A stretch of 64,000 nucleotides of DNA. Origin: a virus. The DNA is taken from positions 1 through 64,000 of the IMG/VR virus record IMGVR_UViG_3300020157_000005; one strand, written 5' to 3'. Position 1 is the first letter of the stretch. Each line of letters begins with the position of its first letter. Position numbers and translations under genes: made by a program. The notes under the pieces were generated by a model. The model was not told where the DNA came from and ran no database searches. It saw only the letters and a program-made list of their open reading frames with translations. Positions 1 through 8,889 of this stretch are shown piece by piece.

Positions 1-1774
1 TTTTCATACTTGCTTTTATACTGTCTTTATATTTTTGCTTTTCTACAAATAGTCTTTGTAAATAAGGATCTGTTCTTATAAGTTCTTGTTCTTTTTTAAC
101 CCATGCCTCGTTTGTTTGTTTTAACACATTACCCATAGCATCTACTAGTCTGTCTTGCATACTAATACTGTTAAAATGGTTTTTTGTAACAGGTCCTAGT
201 TGCAATTTAGTCTTACCTGAGAATGCATCTTTCTGTTGATTATATAATTCCTGTACATTGAATATAGCATCATTTATCTCCTTCTCTTTATCTGTTTTAG
301 GACTAGGTATTACTGATTTAAGATGTGGTTTATTATTCTCATCTACATCAAAAGCATCTGCATATTTTCTACCCCATGTGTTGAACATGTAGTCGTTAGT
401 TGAATTAACTATATTCAATGCTTTTTCATCTCTTTGATTTGTAAATTCTGTAGCATTATCTTTTGTTTTAGTATTAGCCCCATATTCACTGGCATGATCT
501 AAACCTTCTGCTTTTCTTTGTTTAGCAGCAGCAGCAGACTCCCATAGTCGTTCATGTCTTTCTGCTATTTTCAATCTTTCCTGTTCTATAGCTATCCTTT
601 GTCGTCCCTGTTCCAGTGTCTCATTCTTATCCTTTCTTTGTTCCGGAGACATACCTTCTAGTTTCACATCATGGTCCCCTGCGTATGAATAGTTCCTGGC
701 AATCATATCATTTAGGCTATCTACATATACTGAGTACTTAAACTTATCCATACTTGACGGATCAGTTTCAAACTCTCTTCTCTTTTTCTCCAGGAAGCTA
801 GGATCTAATAACTTCTTATTATCTTCTAACTTAGCAGTATAGTAGGCTATATCTTTTTGAAGAGACTCTCTATTAGGATCACCAGCAGGAAGTAATCCCA
901 TTTGTAGATTAGCTTCTTGTATAGCTCGTTGCTGTGTTTGTATTTCATTAGTCTTTGTCTTTACAACCAGACTAAGAACTTCTTGGGGAGAAGTTGTTGT
1001 ATACTTGGCATTTATCTCTAATTGCTTTTGATATGCTGGATTGGTCTTTATGAATTCCTGCCACTCTTGTTGTACTTCTATGGGGGATATTTCCATCCAT
1101 TTCTCTATCTTAGCTTCCCATGTTTGTGCAGCTAATTTAATATTAGGTATAGGCTGACCACTTTTTTTATCTATAGGGTTTGTTATATTACCATTCTGAT
1201 CATAATGATAACCTGCATATTGTACAGATATTCTGCTATTAGGTTTTTTGTCTTTAAAGAATTTACCAAAGTCTCCAACAGGATCATGATAACCAAAATA
1301 GTCCTGATTAAACTTTGCCATACCATCAGGGTTCTGTAACCAACTTTGTATCTCTGCTTCTCCATCCTTCTGGTTATATACAGCCTTATTTCCATTAGTT
1401 TCATAGTCGTCTTTCATCTTTTGCATGTATGACTTAGCTTGCATTGTAGATGCGACATTACTTTGTACTCTAGGATCATTAGCTATAGTAGATATGTGCT
1501 TCGATGTAATATTGTTGAGGTGCTGGTCACTCCAGTCTGCTCCATGTTGTTGGTTAAGTTCAGTTGTTATCCCTTCTACAAGATCTCGTAGATGCTTTTT
1601 ATCATCTTCCCTGTATACTGGTAATGAAGCTACCTGTGTGATAGTATTCTCGATTTTCTGTACACCTTTATCGTAGGCTTCTTTTTTCTGTTCAAGTAAT
1701 TTACCATACATTTCCGAGTTGATTTCGGGAACATATGCATTATACTGACGTGGTTGGGATAGATATGAACTCAT
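1..1774 (-). CDS. Large cargo/ejection-type virion protein, N-terminal part
   Basis: The frame starts at ATG 1772-1774 and stays open for about 591 codons to the window edge, so the C-terminus is missing. The protein starts MSSYLSQPRQYNAYVPEI and is hydrophilic, rich in Q, K, E and N, with long stretches that look helical or coiled-coil; no catalytic motif is visible. It is the third of three very large proteins encoded downstream of the tail stabilisation gene. In crAss-like phages this place holds cargo proteins packed in the virion and ejected with the DNA, followed by giant virion RNA polymerase subunits, so it is probably a cargo protein. It could instead be the N-terminal part of an RNA polymerase subunit. 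A promoter-like module lies directly upstream (1807-1870). Confidence 0.8.
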   Translation of the reverse strand, partial: MSSYLSQPRQYNAYVPEINSEMYGKLLEQKKEAYDKGVQKIENTITQVASLPVYREDDKKHLRDLVEGITTELNQQHGADWSDQHLNNITSKHISTIANDPRVQSNVASTMQAKSYMQKMKDDYETNGNKAVYNQKDGEAEIQSWLQNPDGMAKFNQDYFGYHDPVGDFGKFFKDKKPNSRISVQYAGYHYDQNGNITNPIDKKSGQPIPNIKLAAQTWEAKIEKWMEISPIEVQQEWQEFIKTNPAYQKQLEINAKYTTTSPQEVLSLVVKTKTNEIQTQQRAIQEANLQMGLLPAGDPNRESLQKDIAYYTAKLEDNKKLLDPSFLEKKRREFETDPSSMDKFKYSVYVDSLNDMIARNYSYAGDHDVKLEGMSPEQRKDKNETLEQGRQRIAIEQERLKIAERHERLWESAAAAKQRKAEGLDHASEYGANTKTKDNATEFTNQRDEKALNIVNSTNDYMFNTWGRKYADAFDVDENNKPHLKSVIPSPKTDKEKEINDAIFNVQELYNQQKDAFSGKTKLQLGPVTKNHFNSISMQDRLVDAMGNVLKQTNEAWVKKEQELIRTDPYLQRLFVEKQKYKDSIKASMK

Positions 1775-1806
1775 GTTATATGATTAGGTTCACAGACCTC
1801 TCTTTA

Positions 1807-1870
1807 CAAAGGTAGTGAACTTAGTTAGATTGTATATATAGATTACTGGAAATTCCTCACCAGATTAGTT
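1807..1870 (-). promoter_or_regulatory. Putative late promoter module
   Basis: Read on the minus strand, this gap has CTAACTAATC at its upstream end, GAGGAATTTCC, then CTAACTAAGTT (1818-1828) and TACCTTTG (1807-1814). TACCTTTG fits the Bacteroides -7 consensus TAnnTTTG. The gap upstream of 33807 has the same arrangement. It probably starts transcription of the gene beginning at 1774. Its upstream end reaches into the last codons of the 1363-residue gene. Confidence 0.6.
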
Positions 1871-4800
1871 AGCTCTTCCTTTTCTTCTTTTTCTTAGTAT
1901 CTGCTCCACCTATACCGAAGTAGCTAGGACCTCTCATAGCCATCTGACCACCTCCGAATCCACCCATTCCACCACCTGCCATCATCTTACCTCCGTAGTA
2001 GTTATTACCATCATCCTTAGTTACTTTTTTCCAGGTCTCTCCGGTTTTTGGATCTTTCCATGACTTTGTTTCTGTAGTTGATTTATCATTAGCTAGTGAA
2101 CTGATACCATATGGACCATCGTGTGCATATTCGTGATCTGGTGCTATCCTGTGGTAGTTACCATCTTTGTCTTGTATGATATACCCTGTAGCCTTTTCAT
2201 CAGCACCTAACATCCAGTTCTGAGCCCTTCTCTGTGCCTCTTTACTGGATACAGATTGTGCTGCTCCGAATATACGTTCATTGTGTGCTTCTTTAGCAGC
2301 GGCTTGTCTATCCAGTTTCTGTGAGTCCAGTTGTAGGTTCATCGCATCTCTCCTATCCAGTCTTTCTATATTACGACCCCTTATACCACCTTGGTTTTGT
2401 TGGTTGTACTGTAGTTCCTGGGCATCTACCTGTTTCAGTTTCTCTGCCATTTCTCCGGCTATTGCAGCTTGTGCTCCTGGGTTATTAGCAGCGGCTTTCA
2501 TAGCAGGTCCGTATGCCTGTTGTATATCGTTCTTCTGATTCTGAAATGATATAGAGTAGGTATCTTCGAGGTTAGTACGTGCCTGTAGACTCTGTACAGG
2601 GTCTATCTGATCGAATGCACTCATGATCTCCGGTAGGTAGTCAGTTATTCCAGCCCTATTCCGTATTCCCTTATGGGTAGTTGGTCTCTGTGCTGGAGTG
2701 TACTTGTTGAGTTCTGCATTAGGAACCTTCATCATACTACCATCTGGACCAGGTTGTGTATTGAGTTTTTCTCTCTTATTCCAGTCTACTTCAGGTACTG
2801 TAATATGTGGGTTGTCATCACCTACTGGTACTATATACGGAGGATATGCTACACTCATGTAGTCAGGAGGATTAGGTGTCTGTGTATATTTTCCTGCATG
2901 TTCTTTTACATTCCTATACCCAGGTCCCCATAGTGCCAGTTTACCTTCTCCTGGTAACTTAGCATTCTTTCTACCCTGCCCATAGTCTTCAGTGAACATC
3001 TCTGGGTTGCTCTTCCTAAGATCTTCAAATTCTGCTATATCCTGAGCTGTTAGTGGTGTATTGTCACGTTGTGCTGCAGGAACCTTAGCTCCTTTAGCAG
3101 CAAATATCATATCACCGGGTACTGTAGTAGGGCTCTTGGTTATATATGACCGTGGTTTACCACCAGCACTACCGTCATTGGCCCAGTCCTTTCTCATTGT
3201 CATAGGTGCTATATCGTATACAGGTGTTATCTGGCTGTGTTGTGTTGGCATTGCCGGTGTGATCTGTAGTGGTTGATATAATGACCCTCCTGTCCGATAT
3301 ACTTCTTCTGATGTTTGAGGAGATTGTACATCAGTAAATTGAGGTTTAGTTGCGATGTTATACTCTCTAGGATATTGAGGAGTTAGAGTTCGAGGATTTA
3401 TAGGATAACTGGAAGGTTCGCTATAGTGTAAACCTTCTAAAGCACGTATACTCTCACCTCTATCATCAAGTCCTTGTTCATCATCTTTTGTCCATGGAGT
3501 AAACCTCTTCAGTAAAGTTGGGTACTTCACCTGTTCAACATACTCTTGTCTACTTTGAGGTGCTACCATTGAAAGTTTGTCATTCATAGGGCCCCCTGCA
3601 GCCATCTTGACTCCATACTTTGCTGATAGCTTCTGTGCATCCTTCATGTAGTTACCTACTTTCTTAGGGTCCATACCCATCTTCTCAGCTATATCATTCT
3701 GCATATTCATATCGTCCATTACTAGCTGTTTGGCTGTATCTGTCTTCACTTTATTCTGAGCATATATATCTGCCAGCACTTTACCACTGTTAAATGAGGG
3801 ACCTTGATAGTTAGCTCCAGGTTGGTTGGTGTTGAGTAGGTAGTTCACCTTGGTCTGCATTTTATCATTCTTCATCTCTGCCTTGGCTATTATCTCACCC
3901 ACTTCCTTGTGTTTCATGTTGTTACCTACCTTCACTCCCATTTCAGCTAACTTCATAGCAGTCTCAGGTAGTGTACGTAGATTACCCAGTACATGCGGTG
4001 TACCTGTACGTGGTTCATTGGCTAGTATCTCCCCACCTTCAGCTTCTACATGTGTACCATTAGCATATATCTTTTGCCCGGTTTCTCCATTAGCATCTTC
4101 TTCACTGTGCCTATTGCCTAATAACTTGATAGAGTCCGTTGACTGATACTTTGCAGGACCTTGTACATGTATTGGTGTATTACTGAAGCCACCTGCATCC
4201 ATCTTCATGTATCCCCCATTGGCATATTGTTCAGTAGCTCTCATCATAGGGGCTACATACTTATAATGTTCTGCAAAATACTCTGCATCTGCCTCATTAT
4301 TGAACTTCATAGCCTCTTTATCCTTTGAACTCGCTTTACTATTATATTGCAGTCCTTTACCCTTCTGCTGTATGAGAGGTACTGCATATTTGCCCATAGA
4401 TGCCATGTAATGGGTACCTATACTACCTGCTGGTGGCATCTCCTCATTACTCCAGCTTGGTGCCTGTTCTTTACCTGTGAATGTATATGACTGTGGATAG
4501 TTCTGTACCATCCTGTGAGCTGCTGTATTACCCATAGCATCCGCAGTTGCCATTTTAGACTTCATCATACCTGTTCTCCAGTCATCATCCATCGGTCCAC
4601 CATCTGCCATGTGTATACTCTTCACAGGATCATCAAAGTAGGTGTTCCTCTTACCTCTGTTGATACTATCCGGGAACATCTTAGTACCTGTATATGCCTC
4701 TTCACTGGCACCTGATCTAACTGCATCTACAGAGTAACTAGGAGCCGGTGTACCTGTTGATGGTATTTTCTTACCTCTGGCCTTTGCCTTAGCTTCCTCT

Positions 4801-5960
4801 AATGTAGGGAACCCTGTAGCTTTCAGCCCTTGTGCTTGAGATACTGTAGATGCCTGTGGGCTATTGAACCCTGTTCTCTCTGGCATATCTACAACAGGGT
4901 CCTTAGTAGGATACTGTGGTGATACCTTCTGACTACTATGTGCCCTATCAGTGAATGCTCCTACCTGGTTAGCTGCTAATGGGTGTGTACCATGCTCTTC
5001 AGTATAGTATGGAGTACCCTGTGCATTAACCTGTACATCAGTGTACTTCATCTTACTATATCCTGTTGTCTTCTTTCCTACCTTACCTTCATTAGCAGAT
5101 GGTCCGAACTCCTTCTTCACTGTAGGGTCATTGGCACCTTCCTGTTGATACCTGATGATATCACTCTGTGGTATAGCCTGTGTAGGGTTATTCTGATTCC
5201 ATTGATCTAGTGCTGCATTATTGAAGTTACCATGGTTGAGTGCGTCTGTACCGTACTGTGGATTGTTCTGATATTGGTTAGCGTGAAATGCGTTCCACCT
5301 ATCCCAGTCAAGTGGCTGTTGTGGTTGAAACTGGTTAACATACGGCATCTGTATACCATCTGCTGCTTTCTTTCCTTTCTTCATCTTACCACCATTAGCA
5401 TATGCAGCATGACTACCAGTACCCATTGGGTTACTATTGATAGCCATTTGGTATGGGTTAATGTTCTGACGTACTGGAGTAGGTGGAGTTAGTACATTAG
5501 CTAACTGTGCACCAGCAGCCCACATATCACCAGCATTCCTACCAGCCCATTCACCAAACTGTTGAGCTCTCTGTCCAAACTTTGATGGGTTTTTTTGTAT
5601 AGGTTGTACTGCAATATTCTCTGCCGGATTTATGGGAGGGATTGTACCTGGAGGGTTGCCTGGATTCTTCTTACTACCATTTATATCAGTTTGATCTGTT
5701 TCAGGAGCAAACCGTAAATCTCTATGAATATCAGGTGTCATGTATTCACTAGGCCGTTTACGGAGTAGAGGTTTGTTATTGTTGCTAGACTGATCATTTT
5801 TTTCAGTTGTGTCTGGGAGTAATGGCGTACCACTATTTGCTAATGCATACCCATACCTAGCCATTGGGTGAGCCTTGAAGAAGTGCTCCTCAGTTGGGAA
5901 CTTCTTGTAGAATGCTGCCTCTGACTTAACCTTAGCTAACTTCATGAATTTGTGTGTCAT
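1869..5960 (-). CDS. Giant cargo-type virion protein with repeated GG motifs (1363 aa)
   Basis: A 1363-residue hydrophilic protein rich in Q, N, P, G and M. It has no recognisable enzyme motif and appears largely disordered. Short glycine-pair motifs recur along it: ANGGKM near residue 188, ADGGPM near 453, ANGGYM and DAGG near 582, AAGGPM near 788, RTGGSL near 890, and a Gly/Met-rich tail near 1330. The C-terminus is very basic (DTKKKKKRKS). It follows the 969-residue gene by 3 nt and belongs to the late operon. Its position after the stabilisation gene suggests a cargo/ejection protein. The GG motifs could be protease processing sites or short repeated binding elements. Function is inferred from position only. 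Confidence 0.75.
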   Translation of the reverse strand: MTHKFMKLAKVKSEAAFYKKFPTEEHFFKAHPMARYGYALANSGTPLLPDTTEKNDQSSNNNKPLLRKRPSEYMTPDIHRDLRFAPETDQTDINGSKKNPGNPPGTIPPINPAENIAVQPIQKNPSKFGQRAQQFGEWAGRNAGDMWAAGAQLANVLTPPTPVRQNINPYQMAINSNPMGTGSHAAYANGGKMKKGKKAADGIQMPYVNQFQPQQPLDWDRWNAFHANQYQNNPQYGTDALNHGNFNNAALDQWNQNNPTQAIPQSDIIRYQQEGANDPTVKKEFGPSANEGKVGKKTTGYSKMKYTDVQVNAQGTPYYTEEHGTHPLAANQVGAFTDRAHSSQKVSPQYPTKDPVVDMPERTGFNSPQASTVSQAQGLKATGFPTLEEAKAKARGKKIPSTGTPAPSYSVDAVRSGASEEAYTGTKMFPDSINRGKRNTYFDDPVKSIHMADGGPMDDDWRTGMMKSKMATADAMGNTAAHRMVQNYPQSYTFTGKEQAPSWSNEEMPPAGSIGTHYMASMGKYAVPLIQQKGKGLQYNSKASSKDKEAMKFNNEADAEYFAEHYKYVAPMMRATEQYANGGYMKMDAGGFSNTPIHVQGPAKYQSTDSIKLLGNRHSEEDANGETGQKIYANGTHVEAEGGEILANEPRTGTPHVLGNLRTLPETAMKLAEMGVKVGNNMKHKEVGEIIAKAEMKNDKMQTKVNYLLNTNQPGANYQGPSFNSGKVLADIYAQNKVKTDTAKQLVMDDMNMQNDIAEKMGMDPKKVGNYMKDAQKLSAKYGVKMAAGGPMNDKLSMVAPQSRQEYVEQVKYPTLLKRFTPWTKDDEQGLDDRGESIRALEGLHYSEPSSYPINPRTLTPQYPREYNIATKPQFTDVQSPQTSEEVYRTGGSLYQPLQITPAMPTQHSQITPVYDIAPMTMRKDWANDGSAGGKPRSYITKSPTTVPGDMIFAAKGAKVPAAQRDNTPLTAQDIAEFEDLRKSNPEMFTEDYGQGRKNAKLPGEGKLALWGPGYRNVKEHAGKYTQTPNPPDYMSVAYPPYIVPVGDDNPHITVPEVDWNKREKLNTQPGPDGSMMKVPNAELNKYTPAQRPTTHKGIRNRAGITDYLPEIMSAFDQIDPVQSLQARTNLEDTYSISFQNQKNDIQQAYGPAMKAAANNPGAQAAIAGEMAEKLKQVDAQELQYNQQNQGGIRGRNIERLDRRDAMNLQLDSQKLDRQAAAKEAHNERIFGAAQSVSSKEAQRRAQNWMLGADEKATGYIIQDKDGNYHRIAPDHEYAHDGPYGISSLANDKSTTETKSWKDPKTGETWKKVTKDDGNNYYGGKMMAGGGMGGFGGGQMAMRGPSYFGIGGADTKKKKKRKS

Positions 5961-5963
5961 AGT

Positions 5964-8873
5964 CTAATATTTTGATAACCACTTCTTGTTAATTGCTCCA
6001 CCGTATTGTTTCTTAACTGGATTTGCCGATGGTATAATACCTGTATTTTTGTAAAAACTATTAACCTTGTTTATTAAACTGCTCTGTTTTTTCTCATCTT
6101 CTATCCTCTTTTGTCCAGATTTTGAGTACTTCCTAAAAGGGTGTTCGTTATCTTCTCCGCTTCCAGATGTAATGTAACCATTCTTATAGAGACCATATGC
6201 ACCAATAACCCCTAAAGCCCCTGCTTGTACTTTAGCAAGATTCACTAAAGTCTTTCTCATCGCATGTGCCCGTGCTATTCTTTGAGAGAGTTTATACTGT
6301 TCATCTTCAAGAGCATATCTCTTATTCATTGATTCATCGTATGCTTTTCTTTCAGATACAGTATATTTTTCAACTTTACCTTTTCTTATTGCATATTGAG
6401 CATTCAGTTGACTTTTAACATCTAATAGCCGTTTATTCATAATTTCATCTGCGCCATTAAGAATATTTGTGTACTCCTTAAACTTACCCACACTCATAGT
6501 TTTAAGGTCAGAGGTTGAACGCATTGTTTGATGCATTGCCTGTCTCCTTTGTAGTAATGATTTAGTGGAGGGCATATCCTTACTTAAAGCATATAATAAA
6601 GCATCTACTCTATCATCAAAATTACCTAATGTAGATGCGTAGGATGAATTTCCATATGTACCATTTGTTACAACTCTAATACCCGTTGCTTTAGATACTT
6701 CATCAAGTACAGCCTTAGCTTGAGGTTTATTTGCAAGGTGTTCTATGAGTGTTCCTGGACTTCTTACATTTGCCAAACCCCATTCAACTCCATGGTCTTC
6801 CATTATATTCGCTACCTTTGTCGCCTCATCTGCAGTAAACTTTATTTTCCCATCAGTGGCTTTTCTTATACTTAATGTATAGGAGAGAGGGTCTTCTTTA
6901 TTTAAAAGATTATTTATACTAACTTGTTTATGACTGTATACAGCCATACCATGCTGTGAGTCACCGAGGAGAACGTGATTTAATCCAGCCCCCATATTCT
7001 GTCCTCCCTTACCTGGTGCCCAATTCTTTAATGCCTCCTCTATATTATTATCGTTATTAACACTTCTACTCAGTGTAGTTTGGTTCATAAAAAAGTCATT
7101 CAATACAAGTTGCATCCTCTTAGGATCTGCTGCAATATGTTCATTGTTTCCAATGAAGTTCATTGAGTTAAGTATTTTATGATTATTTTCAACATCAGAT
7201 AATTGAGCTGGATCAAATTGGTGACCAATGTTCCCCTTGGAACCAACTAGTTTCTGCATATATTGTTTCTGTGCCTCCAATACTTTATCAGGGTCTGCAA
7301 GATGTATATACTGATCAATCTTTGTTATATGCTTATTTTTAGTACTTTCATAAGCATCCATTATAGTCTTGATTGTAGGATCCGTCTTTGCAATAAGTTC
7401 ATCAGCTGTATACGGAATGTGTAGCGGTTTGTCTGTCTTAATACTATTCCTTGCTGCTTCTGCAAACTCATCTGGAGCAAATTGATGGAATAACTCACTA
7501 GCCCTGTCTCCTGTCGCATAACCATTCTCATCTTGTTCAATTACATTGAAGTCAATTTCTCCAGCTTTACCTAACTTAGAATCTATTGTATGTGTTTGTG
7601 CCAGACCCGTATTCTGAATAAATGGTAACTTATCCTTTACATTCTTATCATAGTTTGTTTTGGATATAAGTACATCATAATCTCCAACCACATGAGGGAG
7701 GTCTGCACTGGCTACACCTTTGGCAGATCCAAACACCTTTCCCCCGGTCAAATTCTCAATGTGATCTACATTACTCTTTACTGTGTTATGATAGTTATTT
7801 TCAATACTTACAGCAGAAATACTCTTATTTTCTGTAGTTACCTCTTTTCCTTTATTTGTAAACTCAGTTACAGTTGAAGGCAGTTCTATTTTAGGAGTTA
7901 CTACTTCTCCTGTCTTGAAGTTTATAATAGGTGTCCCAGTAGTTGGTTTACCAAAAGTTTCATTTGCAAATGCTATCTTCCCATCATCAGTTATACTTGC
8001 TGCCTCTTTAATGGTACTTGCATTACTTATAGCCTTCTCCTTAGCATAAATACTATTATAAAGTGGATTTATACTGTTGCGATTATCTGAAAGCTGGTTA
8101 AGCATACCATCCAGCTTATTTTCCTTTATATTTAATGCATATCGAGCTTTATTTATTTCATCAACTGCTTCCCTATGTTTTTGATACAGGTTCTCAAAGT
8201 CCTTATCTAAACCACTTATCTTGTATGGAGTAGCCGCATCTTTTACAGATTGAGGTATTGCATCAATAGTTTTTTCCCCATATTTTTTTAACCAGTTTGG
8301 TAAAAATGAAGATTTCGCTACCTGAGTACCTTCAGGAAGATATGATGCAGTTTTTGCAGCAATAGCCGCATTTGCTTTTATATAACCTTTTGCTGCAGTT
8401 TTTCCTAAATTGTATAACCCTTCAGCACCTTCAGCAGCAGTACCTGCATCAATTATCTTTTCTATAAATTCATCAGCTCTTTGACCTTTGTTGTCTTCTT
8501 TTGCCCATTTGGTGTATCCTATAGGATTACCTTGATCATCTCTTCCTGCATCCCTGTTCATCTCATGCAATCTTTGTGCATGTTCTTCTTGTCCATATGG
8601 TGTATATACCGGTGCTGGTCCCATATGCTGAGACATAATATATTCTTGTTGTTTCTGTATATCAGCTTGTACAGCTTCATCATCAGCTCTTTTCTGAGTA
8701 TACTTCAATAATGCATCAACTTGTTTCTGGGACATCTTTTGACCAGGTACATTAGCAGTAGTTGTTCCTACAGATATACCTCGTATTGGTTGTGTAGGTA
8801 CAATAGCAGTTTGGTCAGGACTCCATTGGAGCTTGTCACCATCTTTAGCATACTTTGTTAACCACTTTGCCAT
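5964..8873 (-). CDS. Large virion protein with a putative nucleotidyltransferase-fold domain (969 aa)
   Basis: A 969-residue protein lying between the stabilisation gene and another giant cargo-type gene. Residues 230-290 look helical. Around 380-445 the pattern GSAKG (382-386), then DYDVLI (398-403), then EIDFNVI (439-445) matches the nucleotidyltransferase signature: a GS turn, a D-x-D metal pair and a third Asp on a following strand. The fold assignment is my inference. A hydrophobic segment lies near the C-terminus (around 895-920). The protein ends with QYGGAINKKWLSKY, which echoes the GG motifs of its neighbour. Codons are more AT-rich than in the flanking structural genes, suggesting separate ancestry. 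It is probably packaged and ejected; a plain structural role remains possible. Confidence 0.7.
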   Translation of the reverse strand: MAKWLTKYAKDGDKLQWSPDQTAIVPTQPIRGISVGTTTANVPGQKMSQKQVDALLKYTQKRADDEAVQADIQKQQEYIMSQHMGPAPVYTPYGQEEHAQRLHEMNRDAGRDDQGNPIGYTKWAKEDNKGQRADEFIEKIIDAGTAAEGAEGLYNLGKTAAKGYIKANAAIAAKTASYLPEGTQVAKSSFLPNWLKKYGEKTIDAIPQSVKDAATPYKISGLDKDFENLYQKHREAVDEINKARYALNIKENKLDGMLNQLSDNRNSINPLYNSIYAKEKAISNASTIKEAASITDDGKIAFANETFGKPTTGTPIINFKTGEVVTPKIELPSTVTEFTNKGKEVTTENKSISAVSIENNYHNTVKSNVDHIENLTGGKVFGSAKGVASADLPHVVGDYDVLISKTNYDKNVKDKLPFIQNTGLAQTHTIDSKLGKAGEIDFNVIEQDENGYATGDRASELFHQFAPDEFAEAARNSIKTDKPLHIPYTADELIAKTDPTIKTIMDAYESTKNKHITKIDQYIHLADPDKVLEAQKQYMQKLVGSKGNIGHQFDPAQLSDVENNHKILNSMNFIGNNEHIAADPKRMQLVLNDFFMNQTTLSRSVNNDNNIEEALKNWAPGKGGQNMGAGLNHVLLGDSQHGMAVYSHKQVSINNLLNKEDPLSYTLSIRKATDGKIKFTADEATKVANIMEDHGVEWGLANVRSPGTLIEHLANKPQAKAVLDEVSKATGIRVVTNGTYGNSSYASTLGNFDDRVDALLYALSKDMPSTKSLLQRRQAMHQTMRSTSDLKTMSVGKFKEYTNILNGADEIMNKRLLDVKSQLNAQYAIRKGKVEKYTVSERKAYDESMNKRYALEDEQYKLSQRIARAHAMRKTLVNLAKVQAGALGVIGAYGLYKNGYITSGSGEDNEHPFRKYSKSGQKRIEDEKKQSSLINKVNSFYKNTGIIPSANPVKKQYGGAINKKWLSKY

Positions 8874-8889
8874 AGTACGAAGTTACATA

